A program made the position numbers and the translations under genes. From Heterostelium multicystogenum (lineage: Eukaryota; Evosea; Eumycetozoa; Acytosteliales; Acytosteliaceae): a stretch of DNA of 29,457 bases. The notes below the pieces were generated by a model. That model had not been told where the DNA came from and did not search any database. It saw only the letters and a program-made list of their open reading frames with translations. Shown in pieces: positions 1 to 9,449 of the stretch (its first letter is position 1; every line of letters begins with the position of its first letter). The stretch lies in contig RCNN01000536.1 in NCBI GenBank assembly GCA_003667245.1, forward strand, positions 1 to 29,457. Reading direction: 5' to 3'.

Positions 1-233
1 AATATACTTAATTAGGCGAGTTGATATAATGTGGGCATAGTTGTCAACATGAAGATTGGCAGTGGGTCATTGGATGTAAGGTAGGTTAGTTGGGGCAGTA
101 ATCGATTCTTTTCTTCTTTTTTGGATTGAAAAGGGATGGAGCTGGTAGATAATTTATTATTAACTATTAAATTATTATTGATTGTTTTTATTGATAAATT
201 TATATGTGTTGATTGGTTATTCATGTTAAGCTA

Positions 234-1279
234 TTAAATTGTTTGGTTTGTATTATTATTTTGTGTGCTTTTTTGTGGTTTTTGTTGTTGTTTTCTGGGA
301 GGTGTAAGTGGTCTACCATTACTATCTGCTATTCCTTTCTTTTTATCAGAAGGGTTTCAGAATTTGGAAAGGAGCACATCAAAAGTCTCATCAACACCCA
401 TCATTGCAACCGGCGTTATCAAATTCACCAAAGTAATTTGTGCTGAAAAATAAGTTTACAAGTTCTTTTGCAAAGAATTCATATCCGTCTTCAACAACCT
501 AGTTGATTGAGCATATTAGTACAGGCACTACAAGCTTTGAATGAATAGTTATATACCTTCACTTGATGAGCTTCTGCAAATCAAGTCGAGATCGTGTTTC
601 TTTAAATTGTTCTACAATGTCTGGACCGAAAATATAAGATACACCACGATCATTGTCTTCCCACCTTGGATGGATTTGTCTGGGTCAGCCCACAACAAGT
701 CGCAAAGAAGTCCGTTGTCTGGGACAACGGCTTGGTCTAACGATACGACGGATTTGTTCCATCGATTTCAAATCTGGTGAGAGACCACCATGCATACAAA
801 AATCTTCTCGTCAATGATGGAACAGTTGAAGCAGTCGGTGAATGCCTTCCAGAGTCTGGTGTTGTAACGACGCTTGCATTCGGTCATAGAACCATAGATA
901 CGATTGATCGATGCGCACTCATGGTTACCACGCAAAATGAAGAAGTTCTCTGGATATTTAATCTTGTAGGCCAATAACAAACAGATTGTCTCTAATGATT
1001 GCTTTCCACGATCGACATAGTCACCGAGGAACAAGTATTTGAGTTGGGTGGCAATCCACCATATTCGAATAGACGCAACAAATCATAATATTGTCCGTGA
1101 ATGTCACCACAGATCTTAATGGGTGCTTCGAGCTCTAATAATACTGGTTGATTAATGAAAATTTCTGTAGCTTGAATCGTCAGATAACGAATTTCATCTT
1201 CTTCTAAATCAACATGTTTCCTGGCTTTGAAGTTCTAGGTTCTAGTACTCTCTATAATTGAATCTAAATTGATTTCCAT
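234..1279 (-). CDS. pppB: Serine/threonine protein phosphatase PP1 catalytic subunit, frame interrupted many times
   Basis: PP1 removes phosphate from Ser/Thr using two metal ions and is targeted by regulatory subunits in nucleus and cytoplasm. Start is ATG at 1279; exon 1 is 563-1279, intron 499-562 (GT..AG, 64 nt), exon 2 is 234-498. Visible motifs in order: [82 protein letters not shown], and a tail with RPLTPPRK, matching the Cdk-site tail of animal PP1. The reading frame is broken by an in-frame TAG at about codon 15 and about a dozen indels, nearly all in homopolymers, for example a lost T before CMHGG. Some are paired and cancel out, as at YGFYDE and LFSAPNY. About four residues of the usual LPIAA after FNC are missing (12 nt). 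Residues between breaks are strongly conserved, so I favour sequence error over a pseudogene. The symbol is by analogy with the single Dictyostelium PP1c gene. Confidence 0.85.
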
Positions 1280-1805
1280 TTTTATTTCTATCTATCTATT
1301 TCTGTTTGCCTTATATATATATAAATATTAATAACTATAAAAATAAAAATAAAAAACAAAGTGAAATCGAACTAGACTAAACTAAAATAACACTTTATAT
1401 CTCTCTTTATGATGATTATTATCTAAATATATTATAATTGATATATTCTCTTCTAATTTGTTAACTTTCCCACTTTTTTTTTTATAGATTGAATTTTGAT
1501 CGATCTCTTTCTTTATATCTTAACTACTACTAGTACAATGTAAATAAATGATTATTTGATGATTGAATGATTGAAAAGATGACGCTATTACTACGCAATG
1601 CTGTAATTGTACAGTCTTTCTATCTAATGTCTCAAAATAATAATAAAATTCTAAAATTTTTTACTTTATACTATGTACTATGAGGGCAAAATATGTATTG
1701 AAAAATAAAAAATATTGCAAAATAAAAAATAAAAAAATAAAAACCAATTGGAGAAAAAAAAAACTAAATTTGTGCGGATGGAAAAGAGAGATTGATTTTT
1801 CTTAG

Positions 1806-1905
1806 ATGATGACTGTTTAATGGCCTGTTTGTCTAACAGGTTTTGCTCCACAATAACAACAAAAATGAAAACAGGTGGAACTGTAGCACACAGAGCCTCC
1901 TCTGA
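1806..1905 (+). ncRNA. Weak candidate for a box C/D snoRNA or other small structured RNA
   Basis: A perfect box C (ATGATGA, 1806-1812) and a box D (CTGA, 1902-1905) flank about 90 nt. Inside are a hairpin CCTGTT-tgtct-AACAGG (1824-1840) followed by TTTT, and a second hairpin CAGAG/CTCTG (1891-1904) overlapping box D. The patch is less AT-rich than its surroundings. Against the call: the terminal stem next to boxes C and D is poor, I see no clear D' box, and both motifs are short enough to occur by chance. Confidence 0.15.
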
Positions 1906-2053
1906 CAAATTGAACTTTAGTGCACTGTCAAACTAAACTAAATGGGAATCAAACAAACATTAACAATGAGATAAGATAATGAAACAAAAGTAGTTGGTTG
2001 AGCTTTTTTTTGAAAAATAAATAATATAATTTGTTTTGTGGCTTTGTTTTGAT

Positions 2054-2077
2054 CGTTAATTAATTAATTAATTATTA
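2054..2077. repeat. TAAT microsatellite
   Basis: Tandem TTAA/TAAT units (about five) in intergenic DNA. This is typical of dictyostelid spacers and no function is implied. Confidence 0.8.
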
Positions 2078-2947
2078 AAATCTGGGGTTTGATATGGTTT
2101 GCTGAAATAAATTCGACAGTGTTCAAGTATGTGAGTGAATAGCTTTAGATTTATATAGTAATTGCAGTATACTAGCTATCTTTTTTGCTTATTTAATAAT
2201 AAATAAATTATATAGTTGTTAGCAAAAAATTAATAATAAAAGGACAAAGTTCAACAGAGATATGGATATGGAGGAACAAACTTGTTGAATTATGATTATC
2301 AGTAATATCAAGTGGAATAGTATTATGATGGATGATAGAAGTAGAGTAGCAGTAGCAGAATGTTACTTTTGTGATTGGACTATTATTATTATGATTATTT
2401 GTTATTATAATTATTTTTAATGTTGGTTTGATATGGTAAAACAATCCAAATTGTTATTATAAGTATTAAAATATAGAGTATTGTTTGATTGATTTATTGA
2501 TTTATTGATTGTTTTATTATTAGTTCATCTTTTGTGGTGAGATGATGATGTTGGTTTCAATTGAATTTTATGAGATAGGCATAATAAAGTGGGTAGTAAT
2601 AGTGTGGTAATGGTACTGGTAGTGGTAGTGAGTCATATTTGTTGTCAATCACTGTTGTTATTGTAGTTGTTATATATATTGAGCAGTATGGTCGTGATAT
2701 ATTATAGGATAAGCTCAATTTGATATTAACCAAAAATGATCATAATTGAATAAAAGATTGATATTTAATTGTATGTAGTGTGCTACCAAATGATTGGTTG
2801 ATCAAGAGATGTAGTTAATGTGCTATTTTATGATTGTTTTGGTTATTTATTGTAGTCCTAGCGAAGTCAGGAACAGACATACTGTTTCTCATAACCAACT
2901 AGTTAATGAATGAATGATAGAATTCGTAGTATTTCAAATGGTGTGAG

Positions 2948-3001
2948 CAACAGGTAGAGAAGAAAGTAGTAAGTAAGTACCTGTTGGTGGAGAGCAGCCA
3001 C
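2948..3001. repeat. Inverted repeat with an adjoining second hairpin
   Basis: Perfect 9-nt arms CAACAGGTA (2948-2956) and TACCTGTTG (2978-2986) enclose a 21-nt loop. The next bases form a second hairpin, GTGG (2987-2990) with CCAC (2998-3001) and a 7-nt loop. The patch is less AT-rich than the surrounding spacer. It may be a structured RNA or a chance palindrome; strand is unknown. Confidence 0.5.
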
Positions 3002-3533
3002 AGTCGCAGTAACTTATGATGTATAAAATGTACAAATGTAATTGATAACAAGATTCATAATAGATCAGATGCAATCTCTTGATTAACCATCATTGACTCT
3101 AATTATAAATCAGTCAAGTTTATAAAGTGAATGATTGAATATTAATTAATTAGTGATTATTAGGACTGACTAATTGACCAATAGACTTCGATTAATTATT
3201 TAAATATATTATGATTGGTTATTGCTGGATCAGGTCTTTGTAGTCATGTTTAAATGTTATAAATTGATGATCTGATGAATCTTATTGGATGACCGCTCAA
3301 TTAAAAGACTTGGTCCACTTTACTATTTAAGAGATAATTGATATAGTTCGGGTCGATATAGTTATTATAACTATCGATTTTTAAGCCGAGATATTAGAAA
3401 AGAAATACAAATAAATAACTTATTAACAAATAGGTTATCATATTAAATTGACAAGAAAGATTATAATGATAACAATACAATACAATATAGTATCACATTA
3501 TTATTATTATACAGGTGAGTTAAAGTTTAATTT

Positions 3534-3588
3534 AACTTTGTTTAGTTGTGAACTAGTTCAGTTGTTAGGTTCGATTCTAAACGAAGTT
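3534..3588. repeat. 12-bp inverted repeat enclosing a 10-bp palindrome
   Basis: AACTTTGTTTAG (3534-3545) pairs with CTAAACGAAGTT (3577-3588) with one G:T pair. The 31-nt interior holds the perfect palindrome GAACTAGTTC (3550-3559). A tRNA B-box-like GGTTCGATTC lies inside (3568-3577), but no cloverleaf can be drawn. It could be a cruciform, a small element's terminal repeat, or a structured RNA. Confidence 0.5.
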
Positions 3589-3777
3589 GTTGTTGTCGTC
3601 GAAGTTGACTTGTATGCTCTATTTACATTATATCGTATTTTAAAGATGATTTCTTCTTCTTTAGGCTATGCTGCTGTTGTCAAATGCTTGCGCTGAGCAG
3701 TCAACAATGCGATGGTCTAAAAGATAGATATAGATGGTTTAGATAACAAACAAAAGAAAAGATAAATATATCTATTA

Positions 3778-3824
3778 TTAAATAAATAAAAATATAAATA
3801 AAATAAAAATAAAATAAAATAAAC
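3778..3824. repeat. A-rich simple repeat (AAAT/AAAAT units)
   Basis: Irregular tandem AAATA and AAAATA units, low-complexity spacer DNA. Confidence 0.7.
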
Positions 3825-4409
3825 ACACCGTTGATCTCTGTGTCAAAAAAAAAAACTTCAAACGCAACCAAAACACCAAAATAAAATTGCGCCTTTTTCA
3901 GCATCAATATTCTTGGAACTTTATTGTTGTTAAATCAAAGTAGATCTCTAAACATCGTATGTCAAGGCTATTGATAGATCAAAGTAATAATATTATCACT
4001 TTATAACATTTTCATTTCAAAAATCATTAATTAAACAAACAAACAAAGAAATACTACTCTTTATATCTTTAAAATTAAAGATTGGATAAGTTTAGGATTT
4101 GTTTTATATATGTATATATTCTTTCATTAATTGTAAAACGTTGATAACTACTAGTACCACTAACTGAAAGAACTTTGTTTCATAATCTGAGAAAGGTAGT
4201 GGTGGATTCTTATTTTTTTTTGATTTTTTTTATAAACAATTTACAAAAATAAAATTAAAATTTTGATAGATTTATGGTTGATCTGTGGGTGGATCTTATT
4301 TAATTTAAATAGGGAGACCCAAAAGTCGCCTTTAAAAGAACAACCCTAACATTGCATAAAATTTACATATTTATATTCTGATCAAAAAGTAGGTAGATGT
4401 TTGGTTAGA

Positions 4410-5549
4410 ATGGAAGAAGGTGTTAGCTTAATATTGGATCTGTTTCCATCACTCTCTGTCGACACCATCAAGGATGTCTTGCAAAAACATAATCAAAACG
4501 TTGAGGAATCCATCAATCATTTGTTGACTGGCGCTGGCAATGATGGCGACCAATCCGAGGACCATGCCGCTGGCAATCAGAACCAGGTCGATGGCCAATT
4601 CGAAACGGAGGAGCAGAAAAATGAGAGATTGCTCATGGAGTTGTTGAAGTCCGAGCAGGACCAACAGGACAAGGTCAACCAGAAAAAGAAACATTACTGC
4701 ACTATCTGTTTGGACGACTTGGAGATCGACAAGTTCTATATCATCGACGAGTGCGAGCATCGTTTTTGCAATGAGTGCTTGCGTGGACATGCTGAGCAGC
4801 AGCTCTATATGGGATTTTTAGATATCAAGTGTCCAAATACACTATGCAAATTGATCATCTCCTACGCTGAGGTAAAGCATATCCTACCTGTCGAGGCGTT
4901 TGAGAGATACGACCGCCAGCTCCTCTTGAAGCACATGAACAAGGCCAGCTCCAACTGCGTGATGTGCCCAAAGTGCGATTTGCAGTTGATCGCCACTGAG
5001 TCCAACATCGATTACGAAGTTGGATACAATAATGATAACCTTGTAGAGTGTCCAAATTGCAAGTACAGCTTTTGTCTCAAATGTCGTGATGAATCGCACT
5101 ACAACTTCTCATGCGAGCAATGGGTACAGGTAAAGGAATACATTGCTGAAAACACAGCTGTTTCAGGGTGGTAATTTCAATGCCGAGCAGCCTGAGGACT
5201 ACATATCCTTTAAGAGTCATAGACATCTCAATAGATTCTGGTCAGGTGGCAGAAAGTGGAAAGCTGACAAAACAAGCACAAACCTAAGAAAAAGCCATTC
5301 CAACTGTGGGAGGCATTGACCCGTAAAAATTGGCAGATCCAGAAAGAGCGTGATAAGCTCATCAGAAAATGGATCCACGACAATACACAAACCTGTCCTA
5401 AATGTGAATATATTATCAACAAGGATGGAGGTTGCAACGATATGACATGTTTGTGTGGAACTCATTTTTGTTACTTTTGCGGAATTGAATCCCGTAGCCA
5501 CATACAAAGTAAGCATTTCTATCCATGTTCTAGTTATCAACGTAATTAA
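4410..5549 (+). CDS. RBR (RING-between-RING-RING) E3 ubiquitin ligase with N-terminal CUE/UBA-like domain
   Basis: RBR ligases take ubiquitin from an E2 onto a Cys in RING2 and pass it to a substrate. The first ATG in this frame is at 4410. Residues about 3-40 read as a CUE domain (LFPSLSVDTI...EESINHLL), a ubiquitin-binding fold. RING1 starts at CTICLDD with the Cys/His ladder ECEHRFCNECL; the linker has the RNF14-like FERYDRQLLLKHM. The IBR holds CPKC...CPNCKYSFCLKC. RING2 is CPKCEYIINKDGG then CNDMTC with the likely catalytic Cys, then CGTHFCYFC. Two frame breaks need one base each: an extra G in the GGG near 5167 and a missing A in the A-run near 5263. The tail resembles RNF14 (KHF, PC), but the RNF14 RWD domain is absent. 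A stop lies at 5547-5549, but a phase-1 intron with donor at 5509 or 5530 and acceptor at 5640 would join a further open frame to 5792. Confidence 0.9.
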
Positions 5550-5581
5550 AGTTACAAAAAAACACACAATATCATTTGTAA

Positions 5582-5587
5582 AATAAA
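5582..5587 (+). terminator. Possible polyadenylation signal of the RBR gene
   Basis: AATAAA lies 33 nt after the RBR stop codon. It supports the shorter gene model ending at 5549. If the longer spliced model is right, it would sit inside the intron. Confidence 0.35.
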
Positions 5588-5828
5588 CAACAATTAATTA
5601 ATTATTGATATACTTGAAGTGATCAATTTCTTGCCAATAGTGGTTAGTTGGAACAGATTCTTTTGGGATCGGTGGTATGAAAGTCCAACATGTAAGGTTA
5701 TTTTTCATTTTTTCGGGGTAAACTTTGGTTCTTGTAAAATCAAACTACACTGTTTTTGTTTGCATTTCATCAACTGTGGAAGTCTAGCATAAGCAACTAA
5801 ATTTGTCCAAATCTTCTATTTCTATACA

Positions 5829-7003
5829 ATGAAACACATATTTGTACCTTTATTTATTTTGGTCCTCTGTGAAGCTGCTGTATTGTGTTTCCAACCACAA
5901 CTGGAATTCGAAGTTGGACATTCAACCGATGGAAGCGATTTAGTGCAAAATGGAAACATTCAAATTCTTGCATTGACAGAGAGCGGATGTAATATAAGTA
6001 TTTTCAACCAGGAAAGCAACCAATTCCAGCCTTATTTCAGTATTGCTGAGTTGGTTGATAGAGACTATCAACAAATATTTCTTATGAACTCAGTTAGTGC
6101 ATTGTTGCTAGGAAATAGAATGAACTCTCAAAATCAGTTGGAGTTTGTTGTAGATTCCATTAATATGGTAAGACGCGATGTTATAGTCACATCTACTCTT
6201 TAGTTGCGAATCTTGTCACTAATTTTATACCTATGTACAGATTTCACACCAATTGATTTCAACTTTTTGTTTATAATACCAGTATCTCCCTAGAGTATAT
6301 TTGGACAACTGCATACATGAATATAAATAAGTCATTATCTTATTACTATGTAATGGATACGTCTTTGACGTTGAGTGCTTTGAACACATTCACAGGTAAT
6401 ATGAATCCAGCCGTCATGCAACCTGCAAAGTTGCCAGCTGTAAATCAACCAGCAGGCTCTTCAGAGTATGTTATCTATATACCAGAGATAGACGTAATAT
6501 ATATCATCGCTTCTATGATCCAGAGCAATCTTCTGGCATGTCGATAGATCTCTCTAAATTTGTAAATATAGTTGGCAAACCACTACCCTGTAGCAAATAC
6601 CAAGGTTGCACCTACTTGTTTGAAATGGATTTCTTTGGTACAAGCATTGGAAAACCACTTGAGTTGGCCAATAACTTTGTTGACAAAATAGGTTACCCAA
6701 CCTTTGTCACATACATTCCCTCGAGTGGCTATCTACTATTCACTGGTTTTGATGGTACTAGTTCATTCCTCTTTAGTTTCAATCCTACAAATGGGGACAC
6801 TGAAATTGTTGTTAGATTCCCAACTATGGAGTTTTCCTACAAGCTCTTCAATTTACAATGACATCATCTACGTCTTAGGAGGATCAATGTCAAGTGTAAA
6901 TCAATCTACATTTGTCCAATACAATTTATCAACCAACCAAGTAGTATCTACAACTAACAACATACAAGGTAATCCGGGTCAATTAAGAGTATTTCAAGTT
7001 TAA
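5829..7003 (+). CDS. Secreted protein, probably a kelch-like beta-propeller, frame interrupted
   Basis: Start is ATG at 5829. Residues 1-21 form a clear signal peptide (MKHIFVPLFILVLCEAAVLC), so the product enters the secretory pathway. Exon 1 ends at 6167 at a GTAAGA donor; the acceptor is at 6239-6240 (intron 73 nt). The body alternates short hydrophobic strands with Asn/Ser/Thr loops. Later units such as GYLLFTGFDG, SSFLFSFNPTNGDTEIV, DIIYVLGGS and FVQYNLSTNQVV resemble kelch/galactose-oxidase propeller blades, but I cannot name a family. The frame breaks at the splice junction (one G short), near 6293, near 6500 and near 6835; reading across them gives one protein of about 365 residues ending at 7003. 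AATAAA follows at 7027. No catalytic motif is visible. Confidence 0.7.
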
Positions 7004-7026
7004 AAGCATATAATAACATTTGTTCT

Positions 7027-7032
7027 AATAAA
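7027..7032 (+). terminator. Possible polyadenylation signal of the propeller gene
   Basis: AATAAA lies 23 nt after the stop codon ending at 7003, in AT-rich sequence. Confidence 0.45.
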
Positions 7033-7199
7033 TTTCTATCTTTAAAACACATTTTTATTTAATGATTGAGGATAGGTCCTATTTTCATTGAAATTTGCAG
7101 AAAAGGTATTATCCATTTAACACTAAGTTACTAGAAATTTTCATTGATGTCACTTTTTTTTTTGTTTTTCTTTAATTCCATGTTGTATTTATTTAATTA

Positions 7200-7247
7200 A
7201 ATATCATTATCGTTATATTTACAATATTGTTAATATCATTATCGTTA
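7200..7247. repeat. 16-nt direct repeat, two copies
   Basis: AATATCATTATCGTTA occurs at 7200-7215 and again, identically, at 7232-7247, a 32-nt period. No target-site or element structure is visible around it. Confidence 0.8.
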
Positions 7248-7416
7248 CAATAGATGGTTTATTTTGTTGTCGTTTATTTAACTCCAATTATTTGTATAAA
7301 ACTACAACGACAAATATAAATACAACCTATTTATCAATTTCCAACATTTGACATGGTACAATTAAGATATTAATTTCAAATTTCTATTTCCAATGAATTC
7401 AAAGATGTAATTATGA

Positions 7417-7545
7417 AATAAAAAAGATTGTTCGTTAGAATCAATTCAAAGAAATTATGTGTTCGATATTATCAACGATTATGTTAACAAAATGGACACT
7501 TTCAAAACTTTCAAATTTCAAAAGACTATTGAGAAGGAAGTTTGA
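7417..7545 (+). pseudogene. Possible coding remnant, unrecognised
   Basis: A 42-codon stop-to-stop frame without an ATG at its start reads as protein-like sequence (for example YVFDIINDYVNKMDTFKTF), with more balanced composition than the flanks. A second frame from about 7546 continues open to 7639 (ETIVSTPFFHKDP...), as expected if a base was lost or gained at GTTTGAAAC. It may be the relic of one of the multigene families common in dictyostelids, or chance. Confidence 0.2.
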
Positions 7546-8137
7546 AACTATAGTTTCAACTCCATTCTTTCACAAAGACCCAAGTTGTAGACTTTTTTTG
7601 TATTTATTTCGAATTAATCGTAAAATAAAATTGAAATAGAATTAATAGATAAATTCTGTAAAAAAATGTTTTTAAACAACTTAAAGTGTGTATGACATCA
7701 TTTATTACAACTCATTTAACTATTTAACTAAAGAAACTTTTAGAATTTATTGTTAACCAATCATCTTTTTTTAATTATTTAAATGAAATGGTGGGGTTGG
7801 TTTGATAACTTCATATATAGACAGCTTCCATTAAGTGGGAATTTTGATTGTAAAAAATAATTATGAGAAGGATGTGTGTTGTGTTGATTTAAATAACAAC
7901 AACCACAACACTAATGTCAAAACATCAACATCATCTTCCACATTTAAGAGATTGTATAAATCATCTGATTTTGATTTTCCTTTTTGTTCATTTTAATAGA
8001 GAGTAAAATCAATGATTTAAAAAATTGTACACCCCAACAACAATTGTTTAACTTTAATGTTAACCACAATCTAAATATATCTCTGTGATTTGGATTTTAT
8101 TATTCCTTTTTATTGATTTATTAGGAGGGTTCAGCTC

Positions 8138-8150
8138 ATTGGTCACCAAT
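8138..8150. promoter_or_regulatory. CCAAT-type palindrome
   Basis: ATTGGTCACCAAT is a perfect 6-nt inverted repeat around a single base and contains both ATTGG and CCAAT. It lies 500 nt upstream of the next gene start. A regulatory role is only a guess from the motif. Confidence 0.2.
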
Positions 8151-8649
8151 ATTTTGATTTTCTAAAATATATATAAATATGATCTTGCATATAATCAGGA
8201 ATTAAAAATTGAAATGTTTAGTTAGAATGGTATGTATGTAGGTAGTAATCCAGTTTTGACATTAATTAATTACAATTTAATTGGAATGTTAATATCACCC
8301 TCAATCACACAATTTCAATCTGATATATAATGTATAGTTAATTTTAACCTGTCAACTACCTGATTTACACAAATTAATGAAGGAGATTTAATTTTAGATT
8401 TTATGAAACCATATTCCATTATTTAAATAGATCATTGTAAAGCCTTGGGTATCTTTACAATTTCTATAAACAAAATTACATCATTTACTTTTTTTATAGT
8501 TAAATATACAGATAATTTATTTATTATATTTATTGTAATTATTGTTTATTTATTAAAAAAAAACAAAGCCACACACTCTATTACTTTCCCAATTGGATAT
8601 TCAATTCATTAACTAATATACACATTTGAACTTGTCAAATATTTATACA

Positions 8650-9288
8650 ATGAAATATTCAATTTTAATTACGATATTTTTAATTTGTTTTTATGTTGGA
8701 GCTTCCCAATCATATGTTTTACAACAATTTTTCAGACAAACACCTGTAGTGGTCAACCTGATGTTTGTGCTTTATACAGGTACATCTCAGACCGACTTTG
8801 TAATGGCAAAATTATCTGTCAATTGTAATCAGGTTGGATGTGTCCTCTCAAGTTTGGACTGGGCCGTGAATTGTCCTCAACAAAAGACAGTTTCTTTTAA
8901 CCAATGTAACAATGGCATTTTAATTGATACTTCTAATAATGTAACTTCCTTCCAACAAAATTCCCAATATACTCATTTTGCAATAGGGTAAATATCAAAT
9001 CTAGAACTTAATTTTCAATGGAAATTAATAATATTATTCATTAGAATGATTTGGACTTCAAATGGATGTAGTGCATACTATGCTGGAATGTACGCAACAA
9101 AAGATAAATGTATTAGAAGTTTTATGGATATTCCTTTCATGTACAAATCCCTTTCAAATCAAATAGAATTTAAATTTGATTGCAATAGTGGATGTTCTTC
9201 ATGTTCAAACTCAAATATCTATACCAAGTCAATATGCAATCACCAATTCTATTCTTATGGAAAGATTTCTAACTTTTTAATATTATAG
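8650..9288 (+). CDS. Small secreted cysteine-rich protein, family not recognised
   Basis: Exon 1 is 8650-8987, intron 8988-9044 (57 nt, GTAAAT..TTAG), exon 2 is 9045-9288. The join is phase 2 and gives 193 residues in one frame. Start ATG at 8650 begins a signal peptide (MKYSILITIFLICFYVG), cleaved near residue 20. The mature part has about ten Cys, four in exon 1 (CNQVGC, NCPQQ, QCNNG) and six in exon 2 (GCSAYY, KCIRSF, DCNSGCSSCS, ICNHQ), suggesting disulfides in the secretory pathway. It has no second membrane segment, so it is probably released or stored in vesicles. AATAAA at 9343-9348 may end the transcript. Unlike its neighbours, the frame is intact. It may belong to a dictyostelid-specific family, but I cannot assign a function. 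Confidence 0.8.
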
Positions 9289-9342
9289 ATTATTATATTT
9301 ATTCTATTTCTTTTCGACATCCTATTTTCTATATTGAAAAAT

Positions 9343-9348
9343 AATAAA
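9343..9348 (+). terminator. Possible polyadenylation signal of the Cys-rich secreted gene
   Basis: AATAAA lies 55 nt after the stop codon, in the 161-nt convergent spacer shared with the phospholipase B-like gene. Confidence 0.4.
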
Positions 9349-9449
9349 CAATATTTCTTTATGACTCTGTTTAAATTTATTTGATAGCGATTATGGTAAT
9401 TAAATGTATACAAAATAATTATTATTGGTTAACTGAAAAAGTGGTATCT

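Larger units (their letters stand above)
1280..4409. other. Long gene-poor divergent region between PP1 and the RBR gene
   Basis: About 3.1 kb separates two divergent genes, so both promoters should lie here. The open frames present are short, low-complexity and lack family motifs, and I support no protein gene. The stretch contains A-rich and TAAT microsatellites, GT-rich patches (2601-2632) and several less AT-rich patches with inverted repeats (1806-1905, 2948-3001, 3534-3588, 3675-3706), described separately. The last 130 nt before the RBR start include a small GGG-AGA-CCC hairpin at 4312-4320, possibly in the 5' leader. Confidence 0.6.
7004..8649. other. AT-rich spacer with no firm gene
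   Basis: This 1.6 kb holds A/T tracts, a 16-nt direct repeat (7200-7215 and 7232-7247), an 8-nt inverted repeat GTGTTGTG/CACAACAC (7876-7883 and 7904-7911), a CCAAT-type palindrome (8138-8150) and one protein-like ORF remnant (7417-7545). The last part must carry the promoter of the gene starting at 8650. I see nothing else that I can support. Confidence 0.6.

Noticed and set aside
2208..2444. 78-codon minus-strand frame rich in Asn, His and Ile
   Set aside because: The sequence is low-complexity AT-derived, with no start context, domain or splice partner; it is probably chance.
3568..3577. tRNA gene suggested by a GGTTCGATTC B-box-like motif
   Set aside because: The T-stem is mismatched, no acceptor stem can be paired, and no A box is found at the right distance.
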